Assembly: GCA_910578845.1 (NCBI GenBank)
Contig: CAJTSL010000043.1
Coordinates: 1-16,189 of the forward strand
DNA: 16,189 nucleotides
From: an uncultured Lachnospiraceae bacterium
Lineage (GTDB): Bacteria; Bacillota; Clostridia; Lachnospirales; Lachnospiraceae
Reading direction: 5' to 3'
How positions within the stretch are numbered: the stretch's first letter is position 1; the number at the start of each line of letters is the position of its first letter. A program made the translations under genes and the position numbers. A model generated the notes under the pieces. The model ran no database searches. It was not told the origin of the DNA and saw only the letters and a list, made by a program, of their open reading frames with translations. This document shows positions 7,575 through 13,665 of this stretch, piece after piece.

Positions 7575-7661
7575 GATAACATCCTTTGAAAACATATGCG
7601 CAAAACAAGGGTTACTGACACATGCAAGCACATGAATGAAAGAAAGGCGGACGCAAAAGAT

Positions 7662-8555
7662 ATGTGGATAGCTGACAATTGGAAAGATTATGAAGTCATA
7701 GATACCTCCGGCGGAGAAAAACTGGAAAGATGGGGAGACTATCTGCTAGTCAGGCCCGACCCGCAGGTGATCTGGGACACCCCGAAGAAACACCCGGGAT
7801 GGAAGAGGAGAAACGGGCATTACCACCGTAGCGCCAAAGGTGGCGGCGAGTGGGAATTTTTCAACCTGCCGGACGAATGGAGCATCCGCTACGAAGAGCT
7901 TACCTTTCATTTGAAGCCATTTAGCTTCAAGCATACGGGCCTATTCCCCGAACAGGCTGTGAACTGGGACTGGTTTTCTTCTATTATTAAGAATGCCGTA
8001 GAAAGCCGTAGAAAATCCGGCACTATTTTGACTAATCCAGTCAAAATTTTGAACTTATTCGCCTACACTGGCGGCGCAACCCTTGCTGCGGCAAAAGCAG
8101 GCGCTCATGTTACACATGTGGACGCTTCTAAGGGCATGGTGACATGGGCCAAAGAAAACGCTGCTGCTTCCGGGCTTTCTGATGCGCCAATCCGCTGGCT
8201 GGTTGATGACTGTGTCAAATTCATCGAACGGGAAATCCGGCGCGGCAATACTTACGACGCCATCATCATGGATCCGCCCTCCTACGGGAGAGGCCCCAAA
8301 GGAGAAATCTGGAAAATAGAAGAGAGCATCTTCCCGCTTCTTACCCTTTGCGTTAAGATCCTCTCGAAAGATGCCCTTTTCTTCTTGTTAAACTCCTATA
8401 CGACAGGACTACAGCCTGCCGTTTTATCCTATATGTTAAACACTGTCCTCGTCCCAAGGCTTGGCGGAGAAGTACAGGCATCTGAAATCGGCATACCTGT
8501 CAGTTCCAATCAACTGGTGCTGCCTTGCGGCGCATCCGCCAGATGGCAGTCATGA
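7662..8555 (+). CDS. Class I SAM-dependent methyltransferase, RlmI/RlmK-like (COG1092)
   Basis: From the chosen start the protein has 297 residues. The Rossmann-fold SAM motif I is LNLFAYTGGATLAAAKAGA at about 130-148, followed by HVDAS (motif II acid) and the catalytic motif IV DPPSYGRG at about 204-211. This matches the family of E. coli RlmI, which methylates cytosine C5 in 23S rRNA, but the N-terminal PUA domain is missing and is replaced by a short region (KDYEVIDTSGGEKLERWGDYLLVRPDPQ). The start at 7662 is preferred because AAAGGCGG lies about 11 nt upstream and the conserved part begins there; the frame is open back to ATG codons at 7632 and 7596 without ribosome binding sites. The substrate is not shown; rRNA is the best guess. 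The stop codon lies inside a 20-bp perfect palindrome. Confidence 0.88.
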   Translation: MWIADNWKDYEVIDTSGGEKLERWGDYLLVRPDPQVIWDTPKKHPGWKRRNGHYHRSAKGGGEWEFFNLPDEWSIRYEELTFHLKPFSFKHTGLFPEQAVNWDWFSSIIKNAVESRRKSGTILTNPVKILNLFAYTGGATLAAAKAGAHVTHVDASKGMVTWAKENAAASGLSDAPIRWLVDDCVKFIEREIRRGNTYDAIIMDPPSYGRGPKGEIWKIEESIFPLLTLCVKILSKDALFFLLNSYTTGLQPAVLSYMLNTVLVPRLGGEVQASEIGIPVSSNQLVLPCGASARWQS

Positions 8556-8562
8556 CTGCCAT
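8543..8562. terminator. 20-bp perfect palindrome between convergent genes
   Basis: ATGGCAGTCA is followed immediately by its reverse complement, so the whole 20 bp is palindromic and overlaps the methyltransferase stop codon. It lies between convergent genes and could act as a bidirectional terminator hairpin. No T-run follows on either side, so a protein-binding site is equally possible. Confidence 0.4.
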
Positions 8563-8572
8563 GGACATGCCG

Positions 8573-9100
8573 TTAATACCAGATCTCTGAAACCCCGAGC
8601 GCCACGATCAACATGACTAAGATAAAATAAAAGCCGATTAAAACCCCGAACATAATCAAATAAGCCTTAAAGAAATTGGATTTGCTTTTTTTCTCAGTCT
8701 TGCTGAATGCCCATACGAACATCATAATAATGTTCACACATGGTACGATCAGGATTAAGAAGCTAATCAGCCATTCACTCATCTTCACAGGCTCTTCTAA
8801 GTCTATCTGCTGACCATACGGCGCTTGGTAATTGCCATTATAAGGATTATAGGAATTGGGGGAATAGCCATTCTGCTGGTAGCCATCCTGGGCATAACTG
8901 CCCTGCTGATAATTGTTCTGGCTATAAGCTCCCTGGCCATACCCACTTTGTCCATACCCATCCTGGCTGTAACCATTTTGACTATACCCATTTTGGCTGT
9001 ACCCATCCTGTCCATAACTGTTCTGGTTATAGGCATTTTGATTATTTTCAGGCTCTGTCCCCTGCCCCTGTTGATTCTGATACATATGATTATTGTCCAT
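8573..9100 (-). CDS. Membrane protein with N-terminal YxQxG repeats and two C-terminal helices
   Basis: The 175 residues fall in two parts. Residues 1-100 are a low-complexity Asn/Gln/Tyr/Gly/Ser region with about 13 tandem pentapeptides of the type YSQNG, YSQDG or YGQSG (residues 24-88) and essentially no charge apart from Asp. Residues 108-170 hold two membrane helices (WLISFLILIVPCVNIIMMFVWAF and AYLIMFGVLIGFYFILVMLIVAL) separated by a short lysine-rich loop (SKTEKKSKSNFFK). The IPxVNIIMxFVWAF type helix recurs in uncharacterised Firmicute membrane proteins whose N-terminal parts vary. The function is unknown. The start has AGGGAGG 5-8 nt upstream. It is probably last in an operon with the TraX-like and DUF2752 genes, 57 bp after the latter. 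Confidence 0.85.
   Translation of the reverse strand: MDNNHMYQNQQGQGTEPENNQNAYNQNSYGQDGYSQNGYSQNGYSQDGYGQSGYGQGAYSQNNYQQGSYAQDGYQQNGYSPNSYNPYNGNYQAPYGQQIDLEEPVKMSEWLISFLILIVPCVNIIMMFVWAFSKTEKKSKSNFFKAYLIMFGVLIGFYFILVMLIVALGVSEIWY
8837..9031 (-). repeat. Coding 15-bp tandem repeat (13 pentapeptide units)
   Basis: This part of the gene is built of 13 tandem 15-bp units, each encoding Tyr-x-Gln-(Asn/Asp/Ser/Gly)-Gly or a close variant. The end units are degenerate. Units differ mostly at the second, fourth and wobble positions, so the array is diverged yet still in frame. Confidence 0.85.
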
Positions 9101-9157
9101 TCCTTTTCCTCCCTGTTAAATATAATCGTAATCTTTTAAAGATATAAGCTTATCTTA

Positions 9158-9616
9158 TCACAATATTCCCCATTCGTGTAACAAATGTTCATAAACAGGC
9201 AAAATTCTTGCCAGTGCATTCTCCGGCGTATACACGTAGGGCGTCCTGTCTGGGAAAAAAAGCCACATCCGCCACACATAGCAAATAACCAGCATGACAA
9301 TCGCTATGCCCATCAAAATATTCATCCCCTTTGCCCATCTTCCTTTCACATAGCGGTTCCAGCAAAAGTAAAAACCAAGGCCTGCTATCGGGATTCCCAT
9401 CGGATGCATCCTGACAGACTCTGCGACATTTCCTCTCATCAGGTAAAACAACGCTCTCGTCATGCCGCATCCCGGGCAGGGCAATCCTGTCAGGATGATC
9501 ATCGGGCAAAATGCATCAAAAATAAGATTCATCAAAACTGTATATAACACAATGGCAACCGCCGCCAGCCATAAGCTTTTTATATCCTTCCCTATACGTT
9601 TTCCGATTTCCCGCAT
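9158..9616 (-). CDS. DUF2752-family membrane protein
   Basis: The 152-residue protein carries the DUF2752 hallmark CPGCGMTRALFYLMRGNVAESVRMHPMG (residues 47-74), preceded by Cys37 (FDAFCP). It has a membrane helix at about 15-36, another at about 74-88 and a third at about 98-120. The three clustered cysteines suggest a metal or redox site, but no function is established for the family. The stop is followed by 57 bp before the Tyr/Gln-repeat protein, and the start lies 43 bp after the TraX-family gene, so all three are probably one transcript. No good ribosome binding site is seen at the ATG (AGAAAGG lies rather far upstream), so low or coupled translation is possible. Confidence 0.9.
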   Translation of the reverse strand: MREIGKRIGKDIKSLWLAAVAIVLYTVLMNLIFDAFCPMIILTGLPCPGCGMTRALFYLMRGNVAESVRMHPMGIPIAGLGFYFCWNRYVKGRWAKGMNILMGIAIVMLVICYVWRMWLFFPDRTPYVYTPENALARILPVYEHLLHEWGIL

Positions 9617-9659
9617 ATGAATTAACCATACCTTTCTCTCAGCTTGCGAAACTTCCCTA

Positions 9660-10466
9660 TCATCCGAACAGATACACTTTCATCCCATAGAGCAACAGCA
9701 GATGGAGCGGATAGAACATGTAATAACATGCCTTTGGCAATTGCTTTCCTTTCCGCCCACGATAGAAAAAAAGAAAGACAAAGGCAAACAAGCCATATAG
9801 CTCGCTCTTGCCCGCCTCTAAAAAAACCAACAGGGAAATCCCTTCTCCCCAGTGCCTGACCATATATACCATCACGATGCCGATATAAACGACCGCCGAA
9901 GAGACGACACACTGGCATAAAAAAGAACGCCGACATAGATAAAATGCCACAATGAGCAATACGCCCATAAACATGTAGTCCGTCTTGAGGACTGCCGCCA
10001 CCGTGCAGCACGCTACCACGCCTGCTGCCTGCAATAGCACATAACCGTCTGACATCTCCCATAGGCACAATGCTGCCACACCCAAAAAAAGCGTAAAATA
10101 AACGTTCTGCCCGTTCGTCTCAAACACTGCCCCATGGATCGCCAAATCAAACGGGATCTCCGAAAGCAATGCAAATATACCAAGCCGCAACAAATATTTC
10201 CCCCTGCTATGGGTATGGTAAAATCCCTCCGCCGCCATGAATGCAAAAAGGATAAAGGCAATCCGCCCTACATTCCTTCCGATATGATAGATCCTGCCCG
10301 CTATATCTGTCGAAAACCCCTGCATGATCCTCCATTCCAGATACGCGAAGAAAACGACTGCAAAGAAATGATCAATGAACATCGAAAGATAGGCAATATT
10401 CTTCAAACAAGCCCCGCTGATCCCTCTAAAGGAATATGTATGCTTTTTCTTACCCAATACTACCAT
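9660..10466 (-). CDS. TraX-family membrane protein
   Basis: This 268-residue, very hydrophobic protein with about eight membrane helices matches the TraX family (PF05857), named after the F-plasmid pilin N-acetylase. Family motifs are LKNIAYLSMFIDHFFAV at about 21-37, GRIAFILFAFMAAEGFYHT at about 67-85, RLGIFALLSEIPFDLA at about 94-109, and the C-terminal YYMFYPLHLLLLYG. Most chromosomal Firmicute members are not linked to conjugation, and no conjugation genes are in this window, so an acyltransferase acting on a cell-envelope substrate is only a guess. The ATG has GAGGTG about 12 nt upstream. It heads the minus-strand trio with DUF2752 and the repeat protein, and is divergent from the BlaI-type gene. 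Confidence 0.9.
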   Translation of the reverse strand: MVVLGKKKHTYSFRGISGACLKNIAYLSMFIDHFFAVVFFAYLEWRIMQGFSTDIAGRIYHIGRNVGRIAFILFAFMAAEGFYHTHSRGKYLLRLGIFALLSEIPFDLAIHGAVFETNGQNVYFTLFLGVAALCLWEMSDGYVLLQAAGVVACCTVAAVLKTDYMFMGVLLIVAFYLCRRSFLCQCVVSSAVVYIGIVMVYMVRHWGEGISLLVFLEAGKSELYGLFAFVFLFFYRGRKGKQLPKACYYMFYPLHLLLLYGMKVYLFG

Positions 10467-10568
10467 GCTTCTAATTCACCTCTCCATATTTACCATAATA
10501 GGCGTTTGTGAAACTCCCATTTGCCATAGATAAACAATGGACAAATTTCTGTGGTTGTTCTCTATAGC

Positions 10569-10597
10569 ATTATAAAGTATCGCCGGATGGAATACAA
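10569..10597 (-). promoter_or_regulatory. Probable promoter of the TraX-DUF2752-repeat protein operon
   Basis: On the minus strand a perfect TATAAT (10569-10574) has TTGTAT (10592-10597) 17 bp upstream. The -35 box is weak. The start point would be near 10562, about 95 nt before the TraX-like start codon. Confidence 0.5.
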
Positions 10598-10697
10598 TCC
10601 TTTGGCCTTATTCTACAAAAGCAAACCCCAGTCCTACGTCCGGCTTAACAATGCTAATCCAGTATCCTCTTCGTTTGTTCCTATAGGAATTATTTTA

Positions 10698-10748
10698 GTT
10701 GACAACTGTAACCCTATGTGTTATCCTAAAAAGGTTACAGTTGTCAAC
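10698..10748. promoter_or_regulatory. Perfect 16-bp inverted repeat: paired BlaI-type operators
   Basis: GTTGACAACTGTAACC (10698-10713) recurs as its exact reverse complement at 10733-10748, with a 19-bp spacer. Each arm contains an imperfect dyad with core ACA-N2-TGT (TTGACA-AC-TGTAA), which resembles the TACA-N2-TGTA operators of BlaI and MecI. I therefore read it as two repressor sites, one in each arm, about 35 bp (three to four helical turns) apart. Each covers a -35 box of a plus-strand promoter. Confidence 0.75.
10699..10727 (+). promoter_or_regulatory. Promoter P1 of the BlaI-M56 operon
   Basis: Consensus TTGACA (10699-10704), inside the left operator arm, lies 17 bp from TATCCT (10722-10727). 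The right operator arm would fall on the early transcribed region. Confidence 0.55.
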
Positions 10749-10770
10749 CTTATTGTCTGGTTAATATAAC
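10741..10770 (+). promoter_or_regulatory. Promoter P2 of the BlaI-M56 operon
   Basis: TTGTCA (10741-10746), inside the right operator arm, lies 18 bp from TATAAC (10765-10770). Both boxes match consensus at five of six positions. The leader to the BlaI-type start codon would be about 37 nt. Confidence 0.55.
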
Positions 10771-10813
10771 CTTACAATCTTATAGACTAAAATAGTGAAG
10801 GGAAACAGGAAAG

Positions 10814-11191
10814 ATGAAGGATAATATTAGTTTAAACAATTCGGAATGGTGCATCATGGAATCTTTGTGGCAGGAACAGTCCAAAACTTTAATGCAGTTA
10901 GTATATGAAATGAAAGAAAAGCAGGGATGGAGCAAAAGCACCACGAGCACTATGCTGCGCAGGATGCAGGAGAAAGGCTATATCAGATATGAGGAAGGCC
11001 AAAAAGCAAGGCTTTATTCCACGAACTTAGAAAGGGAAACCGTCGTGTTAAAAGAAACAACGTCTTTCCTAGACCGCACTTATGGAGGCAGCCTTGGGAT
11101 GCTAGTGAACACCTTTGTGGATAGCAACAGGCTGACAGAATCTGATCTGGAAGAACTATTACAAGTTTTACATAAAATGGAGAAAAAATAA
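10814..11191 (+). CDS. BlaI/MecI-family transcriptional repressor
   Basis: The 125-residue protein has the BlaI layout: a winged-helix DNA-binding domain at about 6-75 (NSEWCIMESLW, WSKSTTSTMLRRMQEKGYIRYEEGQKARLYS) and a C-terminal dimerisation part. The family is cleaved by its M56 partner at an Asn-Phe bond (N101-F102 in staphylococcal BlaI). Here Asn99-Thr-Phe101 (LVNTFVDSN) lies at the matching place, so inactivation by the next gene's protease is plausible. It starts 66 bp after the paired operators and is followed within 6 to 75 bp by the M56 gene, depending on that gene's start. AAGGG and AGGA lie upstream of the ATG. No beta-lactamase is nearby, so the name blaI would overstate the role. 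Confidence 0.92.
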   Translation: MKDNISLNNSEWCIMESLWQEQSKTLMQLVYEMKEKQGWSKSTTSTMLRRMQEKGYIRYEEGQKARLYSTNLERETVVLKETTSFLDRTYGGSLGMLVNTFVDSNRLTESDLEELLQVLHKMEKK

Positions 11192-11197
11192 ACTACT

Positions 11198-11209
11198 TGT
11201 ACCTGTACA
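11198..11209. promoter_or_regulatory. Small dyad TGTAC-CT-GTACA at the repressor-protease junction
   Basis: This 12-bp inverted repeat lies just after the repressor stop codon. Its TGTA and TACA elements resemble half-operators of BlaI, but in the reverse order to the usual TACA-TGTA. A third regulator site is possible but weakly supported. Confidence 0.25.
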
Positions 11210-11253
11210 TAGCAAACATCATTTGCATTCAGGTTGCAGTCCAAGAGAAAGGC

Positions 11254-13398
11254 ATGGTCATTCATATGTTAGCAAAAATCATAGCATCTTCAATACTCAT
11301 TCTCACAGTCTTTATCATAAGAGCTATTTTCCAGAAGAGAATAAACCCTCTTTTCCTGTACCCGATCTGGCTGATCGTAGCACTGCGGCTTCTATTACCG
11401 GGCATGGTCTTCTTCAGTCCCATCAGCATCATGAATACAAGGCTATGGGAAACAGGCAGCAGAATCCTTGAACAGGAATATGAAAGACAAGACAGGCTAG
11501 CCAAGCAAGAGGCATACCAAAAATATTATGAACAAATGGCGACAACTCTGTCTGATCCGTCTTTGGCAGCAACCAATCCGGCAGAAAATGCGCAGGCAGA
11601 CACAAACATGAGCGTAGCAGCAACCGTAAATGCAGGCACCGGGGCAGAGGCAAACAGCACCGAACAAACAGCGCCATCCCGGGAGAATTCCCATACAGGA
11701 TATGCAAGCCAAAGCAACGCCTCCGACCAAGAAGCAAATTCTTATGAAATCAAATTACAGCTTGCGGCAACGCCATTTGGCAAGTTGATACAATTAGCAC
11801 AGATTGCCTGGATCATAGGCATGTTATTTTTCACATTGCTGTTTGGCTGGCAAAATCTCTCTTTTTACAACTATCTACGGCGTACCAGGCAAAAATGGGC
11901 AGATTACCCGGTTGGACAAAAAACAATCCCTGTTTATAAAGCAGGGGACAAACTGATGTCTCCCTGTCTGGTCGGATTCTTCCCGGCAATTTATGTTCCC
12001 CAGTCCGCTGACGAAGCCACCCTTCCTATGGCATTGGAACATGAAGCTGTCCACTATCTCCACAGAGACCATGTCTGGGGATTTGTGAGAATCATCTGCC
12101 TGATTACCAACTGGTACAACCCGCTCGTGTGGATTAGCGCAAAGCTCTCTATAAAAGACGCGGAACTCTCATGTGATACCGGCTGCATCCGCAGACTGGG
12201 CGAGGAGCATCGTAACGCCTATGGAGAAGCCCTGATCGCAATGATCAGACAGACAAGGGCAAAGGAAAGCTTATTCCAATATGCCACGATGATGACGTCA
12301 GGAAAAAAATTCATGACAAAAAGAATCGCTAACATCGCACAAGGCAACAAAAATAGCAGGATTTCCCTGGCTGTCATGACCATCGCCCTATTTTTCTGCG
12401 CCGGATGTACTTACACTGGAACAGCGCAGATGCAGCTACAGGAGCCTTCGGGATCTTCTCGCACAGCATCCACATCTATTGATTTGGATATAAATGCAAA
12501 TTCTGACACAAATACACAATTAGACACAAATGTAAATATGGACGCGAATACTATTTCCGGTTCAGGTACAGAACAAGTAACACCTGACGCTAACCAGAAA
12601 AACGAAACCAAGATCCAGGAAGACACCGAAAACAGACAACATCTTGCCAATCAAAAAGCAATTGTACTAAAAGACTGGCAGGAGGGTCTGAACGGATACC
12701 TGGAAGGCGTCATTTTCCTCTTATCGCCAGAACCCGGTCAGGAAAGCAGCCGCATGAATGTCGCACTGATTGCTACGGATTTATGCGTGCCGGATTTGGA
12801 AGGTAATGATAAAAGCTTAGACGACATATGCCAGAACTATGAAGAAGATGATATTCTTTCCATTATAAACAAGAACATGGACTTGGACATCAGTGAAATC
12901 GAAGTACTAGGATATAACGATTTGATCCAACATATTGATGAAGCCGGAGGGATCTTAATCAATGTGCGGGAAGAAGAGATCGCCCATATCAATAACTATC
13001 AGCTCATGATAACAGGCACAGGCACGCTTGGCGAAAATGAAGTGACTAAGAGCGGGGCACAGGTCTTGAACGGTATCCAGACAGCCGCTTATCTGCAAAT
13101 CAGATATTCCCCAAGCGAATCTGCGGAAGATGAGAGCCGATGGAAGCCAATAGCCTTGTCTCTGTTACAAAAAGACGGTTTAGAAATAAACGGCTACTAT
13201 GACCGGTCTCTCTCCGCTCCCGACGAAGATATTTATGCCTATGAAGGCTATTCTCTTCTCTGCCTCCAATGGGCGGAAGAAGTAAGCAATATCCATAACA
13301 CGCTCTACCCCGGCAACAGCTATCTGCCTTCTGACTATGTAAAGGAACTGGATATGGGCATGAAAAAGAAAGCAAGCTCATCTATGCCTCTCTCCTAG
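11254..13398 (+). CDS. M56 (BlaR1-type) membrane metalloprotease fused to an LCP-like extracellular domain
   Basis: From ATG 11254 it has 714 residues; the frame is open back to a TTG at 11197, and ATG 11266 is also possible. Order: membrane helices at about 9-26 and 32-53; a long polar, Ala/Asn/Thr-rich loop to about 176; a third helix at about 181-201; the cytoplasmic M56 protease domain with HEAVH (263-267), WYNPLVW (287-293) and AELSCD (303-308, presumed third zinc ligand Glu304); a fourth helix at about 369-385 ending in CAGC; an Asp/Asn/Thr-rich linker to about 470; then a C-terminal domain resembling LytR-CpsA-Psr proteins (DLIQHIDEAGGILINV at about 556-571, SGAQVLNGIQTAAYLQIRYS at 600-619). 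BlaR1 proteins normally carry a penicillin-binding domain there. The LCP PRD-type motif reads ATD (507-509), so catalysis may be lost and ligand sensing is inferred. It cleaves, presumably, the preceding BlaI-type repressor. Confidence 0.85.
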   Translation: MVIHMLAKIIASSILILTVFIIRAIFQKRINPLFLYPIWLIVALRLLLPGMVFFSPISIMNTRLWETGSRILEQEYERQDRLAKQEAYQKYYEQMATTLSDPSLAATNPAENAQADTNMSVAATVNAGTGAEANSTEQTAPSRENSHTGYASQSNASDQEANSYEIKLQLAATPFGKLIQLAQIAWIIGMLFFTLLFGWQNLSFYNYLRRTRQKWADYPVGQKTIPVYKAGDKLMSPCLVGFFPAIYVPQSADEATLPMALEHEAVHYLHRDHVWGFVRIICLITNWYNPLVWISAKLSIKDAELSCDTGCIRRLGEEHRNAYGEALIAMIRQTRAKESLFQYATMMTSGKKFMTKRIANIAQGNKNSRISLAVMTIALFFCAGCTYTGTAQMQLQEPSGSSRTASTSIDLDINANSDTNTQLDTNVNMDANTISGSGTEQVTPDANQKNETKIQEDTENRQHLANQKAIVLKDWQEGLNGYLEGVIFLLSPEPGQESSRMNVALIATDLCVPDLEGNDKSLDDICQNYEEDDILSIINKNMDLDISEIEVLGYNDLIQHIDEAGGILINVREEEIAHINNYQLMITGTGTLGENEVTKSGAQVLNGIQTAAYLQIRYSPSESAEDESRWKPIALSLLQKDGLEINGYYDRSLSAPDEDIYAYEGYSLLCLQWAEEVSNIHNTLYPGNSYLPSDYVKELDMGMKKKASSSMPLS

Positions 13399-13650
13399 CC
13401 TCAAATACCGGACAGCCCTCTTTTGCCGGTATGACAATTAAGAAAAGCATACTGCCAATCGCCATTGCTCCAAACAGGAGCGCAACTGCACGGTAGGGGA
13501 TCATCTGCCCGAGCAAACCAGCCGGTAATTGGAACGGCACACCCCTACCGCAAACAATACATTGAAAAAAGCATTGACCCTCGCCCACATCTGCTCCGCT
13601 TTTATTTCAACAAACTTCCGGGTAGTTTTGTTCTGCGCTGTAATGCATTC
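13382..13650 (-). pseudogene. C-terminal remnant of a major facilitator superfamily transporter
   Basis: Two adjacent frames together read like the last 70-odd residues of an MFS efflux protein: EQMWARVNAFFNVLFAVG in one frame, then VPFQLPAGLLGQMIPYRAVALLFG followed by a membrane helix and IPAKEGCPVFEARREA in another. The frame changes at about 13538-13545, at a TGTG run on the minus strand, consistent with a 2-bp duplication. The first frame ends in a stop at 13501-13503. The other roughly 330 residues are missing, because the aldolase gene ends at 13666. The remnant's stop overlaps the 3' end of the convergent M56 gene by 17 bp, which hints at a deletion joint here. Confidence 0.75.
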
Positions 13651-13665
13651 TCATGCCAGACTTTG

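Larger units (their letters stand above)
10467..10813. other. Divergent regulatory region between the TraX-like and BlaI-like genes
   Basis: This 347-bp gap contains no convincing gene. It holds a possible minus-strand promoter for the TraX-like gene (10569-10597), a 12-bp perfect palindrome TTCCTATAGGAA (10678-10689), the large inverted-repeat operator (10698-10748) with two plus-strand promoters, and a 13-bp inverted repeat GGTTA-N3-TAACC (10759-10771) next to the second -10 box. The segment 10598-10677 shows nothing recognisable. Confidence 0.7.

Noticed and set aside
8825..9139. Plus-strand open frame with Ile/Leu-rich repeats opposite the YxQxG gene
   Set aside because: It is the antisense reading of the 15-bp repeat; the minus-strand frame has a good ribosome binding site and a recognisable two-helix domain.
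9622..10068. 148-codon minus-strand frame inside the TraX-like gene
   Set aside because: It is out of frame with the well-conserved TraX protein and has the composition expected of a shadow frame.
9660..10466. TraX-like gene as evidence of a conjugative element
   Set aside because: No relaxase, coupling protein, type IV secretion or attachment-site features are present; chromosomal TraX homologs without conjugation genes are common.
10551..10769. 72-codon plus-strand open frame upstream of the BlaI-type gene
   Set aside because: It has no recognisable similarity, lacks a clear ribosome binding site, and runs through the operator and promoters.
11197..13398. Reading the M56 protein as a true beta-lactam sensor BlaR1
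   Set aside because: There is no SxxK-type penicillin-binding domain after the fourth helix, and no beta-lactamase or PBP gene lies nearby.
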